From assembly GCF_032854445.1 (NCBI RefSeq), contig NC_088302.1, forward strand, positions 18,657,338 through 18,721,337: a stretch of DNA of 64,000 nucleotides, given 5' to 3'. The stretch comes from Liolophura sinensis (Eukaryota > Mollusca > Polyplacophora > Chitonida > Chitonidae). Positions 13,117-23,684 of this stretch are shown here, one piece after another. The notes beneath the pieces were generated by a model, which worked only from the letters and a program-made list of their open reading frames with translations, was not told the DNA's origin and did not search any database. How positions within the stretch are numbered: the stretch's first letter is position 1; each line of letters begins with the position of its first letter. The translations under genes were made by a program, and so were the position numbers.

Positions 13117-13270
13117 CATAATGCTGTGCTCAAATAACTTGTTCTGCGGAAAACACACATGAAACTAATGTCCTTCAGGTGCACTAAAGTCTCCTTAAAA
13201 TACCATATGATCACTGAAATTAACAAATTCAACGTGTTACTAAAAATTTGTTTAGACCGCCATTACATTT
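13117..13270 (-). other. Probable non-coding first exon and promoter of CCDC171
   Basis: On the minus strand a good donor (ATG|GTAAGT) lies at 13116. A likely acceptor (TTCTGATTAG) stands about 20 bases upstream of the CCDC171 start codon at 11943. This suggests a 5' untranslated exon ending at 13117 and a 1.1 kb first intron. Spliced, the terminal ATG of this exon would read into a three-codon upstream frame. The upstream border and transcription start are guesses. Confidence 0.4.
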
Positions 13271-14144
13271 GTAATGGCTTCCTGGATGTACGAAGAAATT
13301 GCTTTACGGCTCCCTGATTGGTCAAATCTGACAATTATCTGACAGTTGATCCAAGTGACAGAGGCGTGTTTATGCATGTTCGATCATCTCTTTACTTTCA
13401 CTTTTAATCAGCACCATGTTGCGCTAAAACAAAGAATCATCTATACACATGTAGTTAAGTTTGACATCTACTCTGGATCAGATACTTCAGCCCGGGCATA
13501 AAAGACTCCCAGTTCATTTAGCTTTGCATTTTAGTTTCTGTGTTTTTTTCTGTCGGAGTAGCCTAACCGGATTCAACAACACAATACAAAGGCTCCATTA
13601 AAACAAAGTACTATGAGAAATTTCTCTCATTTATATATGTATACATTGTATGTATATAAGTATATACATGTATAGGCCTACATGCTCTGAGAAGAGCATT
13701 CTCTACACAACTTATCTGACAAATTATTTACAATGTAGTCTGGCTTTACTTATTCGTCAGGTTATTGAATAATGAGATAGCTAGTGGCAAATAAATGAAG
13801 CACCTTTTCTCTTTTTCATTATGGCAATACAATTATCAACAATTTAATTGTTGGAATTGTCTGTCCTTCAATTCGCCGACTACTTAATGTATTTGCTAAG
13901 TCAGACTTTTGGCTGATTTATTTATTTCACTGGTGATTAATGTCATACGTCCTAATTTTGACATTTGTTTGCATTTATTGTATTGTTAGCACTGATACAA
14001 GAAAACACACACCTACTGCAGGGAGTGACTCTCTTAAGTATTTCCTTATGCCAAGCACCGAGCACTAGAGAGCCAGCATTGCTAGTGTTAAAGTCTTAGC
14101 AATTCAGATTGAATCTGAAATTCAGAATCCTGCTTAGGAGCTAG

Positions 14145-14408
14145 TTTATTTATTTATTTATGTGATTGGTGTTTTACGCCGTACTCAAGAATATTTCATT
14201 TATGCGACAGTGGCCAGCATTGTGATGGGAGGAAACTGGCCAGAGCCTGGGGGAAACCCACGGCAATCTGCAGGTTGCTGGCAGACCTTCGCACGGCCGG
14301 AGAGGAAGCCAGCATGAGCTGTGCTTGAACTCACAGCGACTGCATTGGCGAGAGGCTCCTGGGTCATTACGCTGCGCTAGCGCGCTAACCAGTTGAGCCA
14401 CGGAGGCT
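14145..14408 (-). mobile_element. tRNA-derived SINE, near-full-length antisense copy
   Basis: One of the best-preserved copies: TTTATTTATTTATTTATGTG tail, GTTTTACGCCGTACTCAAG, GGGGGAAACCCACGGC, GAGCTGTGCTTGAACTCAC (B box reversed) and CTAACCAGTTGAGCCACGGA (A box reversed). It is about 263 bp long. With the copy at 50056-50325 it serves as the family reference in this window. Confidence 0.9.
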
Positions 14409-14424
14409 AGTTACTCTAAACATT

Positions 14425-14635
14425 CGCATATGAAAGAACAACTTTCATTGCAATTTATGCACATTTTGAATTTGAATTTGGTAACAAAACTACATTTGTT
14501 GGATTGACCACTTTCAGGGCTTCACAAAAAGTATAATTTTATCACTCTACACAGAACAATGCATTCAGAATATACATGAATTAACACCATGCAATCATGC
14601 GAAACGTTGGAAGAATTACAGTATCCTCTTTTACA
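14425..14635 (+). repeat. Dispersed repeat family C, copy 1
   Basis: Shares an ordered series of phrases with 16262-16475: CATTTATGCACATT-like, ACAAAACTAC, TTGGATTG, GGGCTTCACAAAA, ATAATTTATCA-like, CACAGAA-AATG, CAGAATAT-C, and an ending near GAAGAATTACAGTA. A partial copy lies at about 27415-27510. I cannot assign it to a class. Confidence 0.6.
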
Positions 14636-15297
14636 TTCAACTCTGTAGAACAGGACCCTGATCAGCATAGCTCAAAGAAAGAGAGGTAAACAGAACTCAC
14701 AGTTGGATATATATACACATATGTACATTTTTATTCAGAGCAATGGTATTCACTTCCATAAGTGTTGTTATCTCTCCCGTATTTGTACAAGAAATGTTGC
14801 TGTTTCTGCAACCAAACTTTATGATGGCTTCTGACAAGACAAAGATAAGCAAACAGCATTATTATGCTTTCAAGTGCATCTTACTGGATCTCAACACATG
14901 AAATACAACAGATCATCTCCATTGACAGCATTTACAAAGGGAGACAACCAACACCTCATTGCAAATGACTTCATACTGTTTATCCGTGCATTGCATAAAG
15001 AGTTATCTATAATGTACAAGGTTATTTACACCACATAATTGTTCCCAACGCAGGAACAGGTTAATATACTAGCTATGACCAGAATCATCATGTGATGTTT
15101 GGTTAGAGGGAGGATAGGCAGGCACATGTTTTTATAAAACAATATCATGCAATCCGAATCTTGTGTAAACCAGCCCTATACATGTATAAGCTTCTTATCC
15201 TGTCTTGTCTTGTCTTGTCTTTATCTAGGGAAAGGATGATACAAAATAAAATAAGTTACATAGGGGTGGTCTAACTTTGTATCAGGAGGCGAGGACT

Positions 15298-15640
15298 AGG
15301 GCAATCAGCAAAACAAAAAAAAGCCTGACATTGGTAAGGACACCAGGCCTATAGTAATTGGCAAAACAAAATAAGTTTAACACTGGAAAGAACACCATGC
15401 CAATGGTAATCAACAAGACAATAAAAGTCTAACATCGGAAAGGACGCAAGACCTATGGAAATGCACAAGACAAAGTAGGCCTGACACTAGAAAGGACACC
15501 AGGCCTATGGAAATCCACAAGACAAAATAAGCCTAACACTGGAAAGGATATCAGGTCCATGGAAATCCATTAGATAAAATAGGCCAAAGACTCTAAAGGG
15601 CAATAGGCCTGTGGTAATCAACAATACAAAATAGGCCTAC
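15298..15640. repeat. Decayed tandem repeat, about 54 bp period, six copies
   Basis: Repeated phrases of the form CACAAGACAAAATAAGCCTAAC, ACTGGAAAGGACACCAGGCC and TATGGAAATC recur about every 54 bp from 15298 to 15640, with many substitutions. Unlike the arrays inside genes, this one is intergenic and carries no splice site that I can link to an exon. Confidence 0.7.
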
Positions 15641-16261
15641 GAAAAGGAGACTACAGTCGTCCTCAAAACAGAGACCTTGGACATGCATTTTAAAAACTAC
15701 TTGGTAACAAGCAAGTAAACTGCATGTCGTTGAACTATTTTGAAGTGGAGGTTTTTGTAAGTTCTATCATCAAAGACTAAATATTTTAAGGGCATCACCA
15801 TTGTTACATTTACTATCCATCCAAAATTATCTCTGGCATGATGAACAATACTCATTTAAAAAAGCATGCCAAAAAAAGTTTTGTACGGGTGTTTGCGTTG
15901 AAAAAACACATGATACCAACTGTTAGTATGCTCACATGTAACTATTCATACAGAACCCTTTTCTTTATCATTTATTTGTGAAACTTAAAAAAACAAATTA
16001 TAATCTTAACTTGCTATGCTCAATTAAAAAACTTTTTTTAAAGTCAATCAAGTGGGTAGACAGCCTGTAATACACGTACAATGGCAGTTCTTAATAATTT
16101 ATAATATAATACAAAACATGTACACAGTTAAATCAGACATCTATTGATACCTTTTATAGCAGTTTATCAGCCCATGACTGCCAAATTAACATTAGCTTGT
16201 GAATCATTTTTCTTGTAAAGGCCTACAGAACTGGATACCCTAATTCCTCTATCTATTTGCA

Positions 16262-16475
16262 TGTTAAAGGACAACATTCAGTGCATTTTATGCACATTCT
16301 TAATTTAATTTTGGACACAAAACTACAAAAAAAAAACTGGTTGGATTGGCCAGTGTCCGGGCTTCACAAAACATATAATTTATCAATCAACACAGAATGA
16401 TGCCTTCAGAATATGCTTGAATAAACAGCTTATAAGCATGCAAAAAGGTTGAAAAATTACAGTACCAATAATTTT
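16262..16475 (+). repeat. Dispersed repeat family C, copy 2
   Basis: Diverged partner of 14425-14635 with the same order of phrases (TTTTATGCACATTC, ACACAAAACTAC, GGTTGGATTGGCC, GGGCTTCACAAAAC, ACACAGAATGATGCC, AAATTACAGTACC). The two copies are in the same orientation, 1.8 kb apart. Confidence 0.6.
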
Positions 16476-16489
16476 GTCATGGCAAATAT

Positions 16490-16492
<3 letters not shown>

Positions 16493-16560
<68 letters not shown>
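16493..16560. repeat. Compound microsatellite (AC)n(AT)n
   Basis: Fourteen AC units run straight into about twenty AT units. The open frames translating as alternating Thr/His and Tyr/Ile are produced by the repeat. Confidence 0.97.
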
Positions 16561-16565
<5 letters not shown>

Positions 16566-17497
16566 CTTTTCTGTATATAAACATAATCCTTTTGTGAGAC
16601 TCATTGATTGGTTTCAGTACCATACTCAAAGTGAATATAAAGTCAGCCTTTACATTTCACGTCATTATTAGCTGTCACGTCAAAAGACCTACTAGCTCTC
16701 GATTGTCAGTGTGATCTCTTAAAGTGGATAGACAGATATTGATGCCATAAATTGGATTTTGCAGTTGGCTTAAGTACTAAAGTGATGCATTTTGAACCAC
16801 ACATTTATGAGCAGGGAACTGAGAACGGCTGCCCACGTCACAATGCGTACATGTTGGGCACGATACTGCAGTAACTCATTACCTTTACAGCGGAGTTCAG
16901 CATTTCAGCTTTCCCTATAAATGTAAAACATTATCCATTTTTATTTATCTCTCTCCAATAGGATTTCAATAGAAAAAAAATAAAAACCTTTCTAAGGAAT
17001 GTTTGAGCACACATGTAGCATACATCATCACACTGGTCGATGGATACTCTTGTCAGTTGTTATCTTCTCATGCTCTGGAATGGTGAAGCCTCATGACATA
17101 CAACTCAAGACAGTTTTTAGACAGCCTGTGAAATTACTGTTTTACCGCTAAAGGCTGCTGGCTTTTTTTAAAGATATATGCATATCCAACTCTCTAAATC
17201 CTCAGCAAATTCAAGCTGTGCAGTATAACTGCAGATGATAAATTGAAGTGATACAAGTACATGAAGACTAATATCCATTTGTCTAGCAGTAAGATGTATA
17301 TCAAGTCTTGACAGAAGTCATAACTTAACCTGCCCAAATAACAGAACTGTCCTCTCACATGTCAAAACGTAAATCGTAATGGTTGTATTTTTTGAGAATT
17401 TACAGTAGGATGTTTGTTTTATTTTCCTAATGACTGACTTGTCAAACCTTTTTATAACTTAACAGTCAGAAGTCCTCATAATTCATCAGAAATAAGT

Positions 17498-19985
17498 TCA
17501 CGTTTTCTCCTCTTTGCCTTTTATTTGCTCCTGTGAAGATTGCACACTTTGCTCTCTCTGAGGGCTTGAAACATCTGCCTGCGCAACTTCAGAGTCAGCG
17601 TTTGCAGCTACAGCATCCTCTTCACCTTTGTCTGCTTGTGTCTTGTTCTCTCCATCTCCATCCCCTTCTGTCTTGCTCTCTTCACCTTCATCTCCCTCTG
17701 TCTTCTCACCATTTTTTTCTTCAAGTACATTGTAAACATCACTGCAGGCTGACAAAAGCAAAGGCGTGCCAGATAAATCAGTAGGTTGTTGTCCAAGTAA
17801 CATGCATTATCAAGTATCATTTGTTCAACAGTATGACCATCATGATTCAGTTATTTATTCATTTGATTGGTGTTTTGAATCGTACTCAAGAATACATGTA
17901 ATTCACTTATGCGGAAGCGGCCAGCATTACAGTGGGAGGAAACCGGGCAAAGCCCGGGGGAAAGCGATGAAAATCAGCAGGTTGCTGGCAGATTTCTCCA
18001 CGTTGAACATGTGTGAAGTTCTCCAGTAACACAAGAGCCAGGAACCCACTTTTTTGTATATTCTCCACAAGTTAATTAATTGACTGGTGTTAAACACACC
18101 ACAGGGTCATTGTGCTGAAGAGTTTTTCACTCATATGACAGAGGTCAGGTTTGTTGGTGGACAAAACCAAAATGCCTGATGCAATATTGCCTTTAGATTT
18201 TTTGACTTGTTTGATTGGTGTTTTATGCTTTACTCAGGAGCATTTGACCTATATGACAGAGGCCAGCATTATTCTGTAAGAAAACTGGGTAGTGCCCTGG
18301 GGATACCTACAACCCACAGGTAGCTGGCAGACCTTCCACATATGACCGGAAAGGAAGATCACATGAGCTGGACTCACGGCGATTGTATTTTTGATTGTGC
18401 TGTGCTGACATGCTAACCACTCAGCTTTTTGCTTTTTCAATATAGTTTCCAAAAATATACAATAAGGACTTTACTTGTGGCACTGTTACCACCAAAGTTT
18501 GAGGATACACATGGGCAGCCTAATGAGATCACATCAAAGTGATGCTTACCTGAGAATGCAGCAGGATAAAGTGTGCTGAGTCGCCCCTTCAACAGCCTGT
18601 ATGTGCAATCAAAGGATTAAAGTTAAAATTAGCTGGAAAGACTGTATGAGTCTGGATTCAATGGTCCAATTACCCCAGTGTTATGTGGTGCAGAGGAAGT
18701 ATTTGGCAGTCAGTATGTGGATTTCGATGGTGCATCTGCAGGCGTTTTGATTTAAGCTGTACTGTCCTGTGCATCAATCTTCAGAGGTCTGCATATGTCT
18801 TTTTAATTTCTAACATATTTTGTAAATAGTTGACTCACATGCAATAAAATTGCAAAAAGAAAAACATTTATTCCACACTAGGCCTATATATATATATTAA
18901 AATAGAATCTTCTGAAGAACACAATAGCTTTTAAATTAAATCAAAAGATCAAAACCTCATAAATTGAAACCAAAAAAATTTGCTCTTACCTTATTCTTCT
19001 AAATATAGCATCTAAATCTTTCTTCATTTCATATAGTAATGTGGTGTGCTTCCGGAATTCCAGCATAGTAGTTTCATAACGGGTACCTGACAGCATGTTG
19101 AAGTTCAACAACATCTCATTTGTCTTCTCATACCTCATCAACCTGGAGTTAATTAGATAATTATATGATGATTATCATATTCACGAACTATGACATTGTA
19201 GAGCCGTGCCTTGGTGCACCCTGTAAAATTCAGACGGTAATTCAGCCTGCTAGATGATCTCCATTCTTATTTAACATTCTGACATTTAAATTGTCATTAT
19301 CGGTCGAACGTCAGAAATATTAAATATGGAGTTAGTTCATTTAAAGTTGTTGAATTAAAAATTATTACTTCTTCATTACTGTGTACATCTGTCCATGTTA
19401 AAATGCATTTAACGTACTGATTTAACCTACCATGTCCTGAAGTGACTACACTGAGGTGCTAAGATAAGTCAGTATTGTATAGTAAGGCAGAAGCTTGGAA
19501 CTCCCAAACCACAAATCATTTTAAGTTGGCTTCAGTGCCCTAAATGATACCCTTATTATCGATGATTTTACTTATTTATCCTTCAGACAGTTAAATTGTT
19601 GATACTGGTCGAATGTCAGAAATACAAATATGTAATTTACTGATGAGCTTTAAATGATTTGATATATATAGGGCCTATATGATGTACAAACTTCCAAACA
19701 GAGAGCAAAGTCAAAGTGAAGGCCATATTCATGGAAGGCAAGAGATCTTCAATGTATTCAAAAATTATAAAATATTGTATTGTATTGTATAGCCTGCATC
19801 AGATGTATGTCCAAAACAATATTAATGGACATGTTCATGTAAAACAGACGTGGAAACACTGGTAAACATTCGTACATTTCTCTCTGAGCTACCACCATCG
19901 CGAAGACATCTTCCTTCTGTATTTGACCCATAACAGATTTGGTAAACACCAAGGAAGGCTCTTCCACGTCTTCTTCCCCCTGCAT
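17498..19985 (-). CDS. KXD1: KxDL motif-containing protein 1 (BORC / BLOC-1-related subunit)
   Basis: Four minus-strand coding exons: 19985-19876, 19142-18990, 18596-18550 and 17748-17498, giving 186 aa against about 176 in human. The start is the first ATG, giving [14 protein letters not shown]. Joined exons 1-2 give [20 protein letters not shown]; then come [16 protein letters not shown] with the family's KKDLD (KxDL) motif, and exon 3 [15 protein letters not shown]. These match human KXD1 closely. Residues 20-105 form the helical KxDL domain. The C-terminal exon is low-complexity Glu/Lys/Asp-rich and poorly conserved. In vertebrates KXD1 belongs to BORC, which recruits ARL8 to lysosomes and governs lysosome positioning. 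An in-frame acceptor at 17749-17750 is chosen for exon 4, because the nearer CAG (at 17744-17743) would break the frame. An AATAAA lies about 75 bases after the stop. Confidence 0.93.
17847..18015 (-). mobile_element. tRNA-derived SINE, antisense, head missing
   Basis: Tail and body are present (TTTGATTGGTGTTTTGAATC, GCGGCCAGCATTACAGTGGG, GGCAAAGCCCGGGGG, GTTGCTGGCAG). The tRNA head is lost after about 18010. It lies in the last KXD1 intron. A further weak fragment of the same family follows at about 18066-18160. Confidence 0.8.
18190..18425 (-). mobile_element. tRNA-derived SINE, antisense, old copy
   Basis: Diverged copy: TTTGATTGGTGTTTTATGC, GAGGCCAGCATTATTCTG, AGGTAGCTGGCAGACCTTCC, CATGAGCTGGACTCACGGCG and GACATGCTAACCACTCAGC. 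It lies in the last KXD1 intron, next to two other fragments, so this intron is a small SINE cluster. Confidence 0.8.
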
Positions 19986-20444
19986 CCTGATCACTGGTGT
20001 GTTACAGATGTTATTTCAACTTGTCAGTCAACGTGCCTCTTTCATTTCCACGCATAATCATCACGTGATTCAGATTGTTTGCCAAAAACCGGTGCTACTT
20101 TTTTACAACAGCATGGAAAAATATCAAATGGGGATTTAATGAATGATTGAAAAAATTTATGTAGAGAACGGACGGATTTTTTAATTACTTGAACTCACTG
20201 GAAAGTTTGCTAACTGCAGAAAACGGCTGAAAATAGATGTTCTTGTTCGAACAGCTGATTGTCGTAATCTATGACCGCTTTTCGGCGGCGTGACGAAATG
20301 ATCGAAATAGTAAACAGACAAAATGTCACGCTCCGAAGAAAGAAAGGTGTTGTTTGAAGTGCGAGGATTACGGTTTGTTTTGAGGTGTTTCTTTAACTGA
20401 CACCTGGAATTAGTTATTTCAGGGATCGATCTTACTGTGTACAG
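19986..20444. promoter_or_regulatory. Divergent KXD1/JMY promoter region with probable JMY non-coding exon
   Basis: The KXD1 start codon (minus) and a strong plus-strand donor (TGTACAG|GTAAGG, exon end 20444) are only about 460 bp apart. I read the segment before the donor, perhaps from about 20300, as a 5' untranslated exon of the JMY-like gene, spliced to the acceptor at 23627-23628. The two genes then share one upstream region and are divergently transcribed. Start sites cannot be read from the sequence. Confidence 0.5.
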
Positions 20445-22980
20445 GTAAGGCGAAGACTTAATCATTTTGAAAGTGTGAAATATTAAGTATTTTACGTGTC
20501 GTGCCACAGCTGCGCAGCTCGCTGTGTTGTTTCACTGGGCAGAGTAGTGTACATCACGAATGAATGCCTTTCTTTGTACCTGCGTAAAGTCAGAGCATTC
20601 TGAATTTACTGGTTTATATATGCAAACAAAAACTTAAGGCAGCAATTATATCTTAGTGATCAGCTTTAAAAGTATGTGGTTGGAGTTGGGACACTGCTTA
20701 ATGAGAAGACGTACAGCTTTTTGTTGTTTTGAATGTAGGAATATATGTGTTATTTACCACATATCATTGTATAAGTTGTACTTGTTGCCCTATTTTGGGC
20801 TATTTTTAGTCAATGATTGCATGCAGTGGACCAGTCAACATCTGCAACACTCTAGATATTATTTCATGTCAGGGAAAAGCATTTTTATTTAATGGTGCAA
20901 CAAATCTAGCAGTCAGTGTACATGTACCGGTAAGTGTAAAATATATAGCTTAATATACATGTTAAAGTATTTACCATTGCGTTTTATGACAATCATTATG
21001 TAACCTGTTGTTAGTTAATACATGTATATTATGTAATGAGATTATACCCCTTATGTGTTGTTTTACCTAAAGAGCCATTGCCAGCTGATCAAGTGATCTA
21101 CCTCCCATTAACCTTGTTCGAACCATTGTTGTCCTTGAACCCTAGTGAGATCAAACCTAAAATTTACAGTCTTCATACTGCCAAGGCATAATTGGCTCGC
21201 ATCGAAAGAGAATAGGCTATGTTCTGGTCTGCCCTGTGTGATGCTATGCTATAACTGTGTGGGACATCATGTCTGGATTGCCTTCAGCATAGCATTATAG
21301 TGAGGCAGCACCATATGTCACTGTCCAGGATAGACCAAAATAATATTTAAAGCTTTAAACTTAAACCCCATATTTAACGAACAACATGCCAGTCATTATC
21401 CAACAAAAGTAGCTGTTAATATAATGTGCTGAAAACCAGCTCATGCTAGCTGATGTGTGGCCTATTCTGTAACACAGTCAAGAAGATGGGGCTCATGTCA
21501 TTGCCCTGGTTGTACAAAAAACACCATACAAACTGCAAAGACTATCTGGAGAGCTGAAAGCTATACAAATCTAATAAATCCACTTCCACGTTGTCTTACA
21601 GAATGTCATTATATGGTTGAAGGGGCTTAACTCCACTTCAGTCATATAAGTGAAATATATCTGAGTATGGCATTAAACGTGTAAGTGAATACATCGGTAA
21701 GTTATAAAAATTATGTGTTAAAGTTTTAAAATATCTAGATCATGTAAATATATGCCAGATGTACAGTACAATTGTTCTCTGTGCACTTATCATAAACTTG
21801 TTCAGTGTATATGAGCACCTGTAAAATGTCACAGTGCAAGTGCATGTATTAAAGTCACACATGAAAAAATTGTAAAATTGCTGAATCAAAGCTTTTATGT
21901 CACCATATGTATACACCATTTATGTCACTTTGTACAGTGTAAATGCATAATAGCAGATGTCATTGAGGGTGTAAACAGCTTGCTTGATATGTGGTTCAAA
22001 TTACCATCTGTGTACACATATATGTATCCACTAAGCATATCACTTATTTACATAATATTGCACAGTTTTATATTCGTCTTCTTAATATAGAAAGTAGCCT
22101 TTCTACAGTAGCTATCAGGTGTTTGATTGCATGTGTTTTCATACTACATGTACATATAAGACTTCCACAAAACCATGTGACCTTTGGCATGTAGTAGCAA
22201 ATTTCAACTCCATCAATACAGCAAACAAGCAAAAGGCTGCCTGATGACACATAAAAGTCTGTCCAGAAAAACATCTTATCGTACATGGTTGACTTACTCT
22301 AGGAATTTTTGCTTTAATATTTTTGTGGTTGACTTCCTAGTTTTCATTTCCCTCAGGCTAGTTTTCTCAGCTGAGTCTCCTGTGCGAGGAGAAAAAGCTT
22401 ATTTTGTGTTTTTATTGACGTAGAAAGGTTACATACATACATTTTGTAGGATATAGTGTTTGTTGTTGTGTATAGGGAGTCATTTTCCAATGTTTTATGA
22501 ATACATCATGAAATTCTGGGTCTCATTCACAATAATGACAGATACTATACACACTCACCTGGATACATCTATTTATTTTGTAATGTGTGAACTTAGGTTT
22601 AATGGTTAAAAAACTTCAAGTAAAAATGAAGTCAAAAGTCATGGCACTCTCCCATTGATCAGTTTGTATTCTCAGCTTTGTAACACCCTAATAAAAACTT
22701 AAGATCTCATCATTAATAAATTATGATCAAGAAATAAACAAATGAATGAATTTATCACTTTATGTTAGCCTAATCTGGACCCTTTTTAAGAAGGTAAAAA
22801 TGTTTTTGGAAATGGTGTATGCCCCTTGGTGACCATGTCATCTAATAGATTCTCTAGGAAGGTGAGTATATATCGCTAGTGAGGTGTTTGCCATGTTCAT
22901 TTGCAGCTCCTTTTGAGTACATGTATGTCAGAGTTTTTGACCAGACACTTGTAGGTTCCTGGTGAAAAATGCAGATTTTG
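20445..22980 (+). other. First intron of the JMY-like gene
   Basis: About 3.2 kb from the proposed non-coding exon to the first coding exon. I see only AT-rich sequence, a SINE-tail fragment near 21630-21690 (CATATAAGTGAAATATATC, GGCATTAAACG) and a piece of a second dispersed repeat near 21290-21320 (AGTGAGGCAGCACC). No coding exon could be supported. Confidence 0.5.
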
Positions 22981-22984
22981 TAAT

Positions 22985-23684
22985 TGCTTTTTGTCTGGGT
23001 AGAATTTGATGGCGGAAGCTTAGAGGAACGAAAATGGACTCTCCAGTTTTAGTGGTCAGACTAATTGTTTCAGACTCAAAGTTTAGAGTGAAAACTTCCT
23101 GGTACAGACATGGACTCTCCTGTTAGTGTTATAATGCTGATATTGTTATTCTTTTGTGTCTCTTTCAGAATTCAATTTGATGGTGAAAACTGCCTGGTAC
23201 AAACATGGACTCTCCTGTCATAGTGCTCATATTGGAGTTCTTTTCTATCTGATTAAGAATTAAATTTAATGGTGAAAACTGCCTAGTACAGATATGGACT
23301 CTTCTGTTATTATGTTCACAGTGCTGTAATTGTTTTGTATCTGTTTCAAAGTTAAATTTGATAATGGAAACTGCTCTCTACAGATATGGACTCTCCTGTT
23401 ATGGTGCTTATATTGGAGTTATTTTTCATTTGTTTCAGAATTGAATTTGATGGTGAAGACTGCCCAGTACAGACATGGACTCTCCTGTTATGGTTCTAAT
23501 ATTGGAGTTACATGTATTTTTCATTTGTTTCAGAATTGAATTTGATGGTGAAGACTGCCCAGTACAGACATGGACTCTCCTGTTATGGTTCTAATATTGG
23601 AGTTACATGTATTTTTCATTTGTTTCAGAATTGAATTTGATGGTGAAGACTGCCCAGTACAGACATGGACTCTCCTGTTATGGT
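22985..23684 (+). repeat. ~76-95 bp tandem array carrying the JMY 3' splice site and start codon
   Basis: Eight copies of a unit containing GAATTTGATGGTGAA, then GTACAGACATGGACTCTCC. ATGGACTC occurs at 23034, 23110, 23205, 23294, 23386, 23475, 23570 and 23665, so spacings are 76, 95, 89, 92, 89, 95 and 95. Units nearest the gene are almost identical and decay with distance. The last two spacers, and largely the one before, carry a polypyrimidine stretch and acceptor (TTTTTCATTTGTTTCAG). The unit at 23665 is the real start of the JMY-like coding sequence; the others place upstream ATGs and acceptors in the intron. Confidence 0.92.

Larger units (their letters stand above)
13271..17497. other. 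Intergenic spacer between CCDC171 and KXD1
   Basis: About 4.2 kb without a coding exon that I can support. It holds a SINE (14145-14408), two copies of another dispersed repeat (14425-14635 and 16262-16475), a decayed tandem array (15298-15640), a TCTTG pentamer run near 15196-15220 and an AC/AT microsatellite (16493-16560). The last 70-80 bp is probable KXD1 3' UTR, with an AATAAA on the minus strand at 17418-17423. Confidence 0.6.

Noticed and set aside
12231-14401. Minus-strand open frames of 66-85 aa at 12231-12488 and 14174-14401
   Set aside because: They lie inside SINE copies and resemble frames in the other copies.
16383-16671. Open frames with Tyr/Ile and Thr/His runs
   Set aside because: Produced by the AC/AT microsatellite.
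17740-17748. Alternative acceptor (TGCAG) for the last KXD1 exon
   Set aside because: It gives an Arg/Lys-rich frame that does not continue the conserved protein in phase. The upstream CAG at 17749-17750 gives a consistent 186 aa product.
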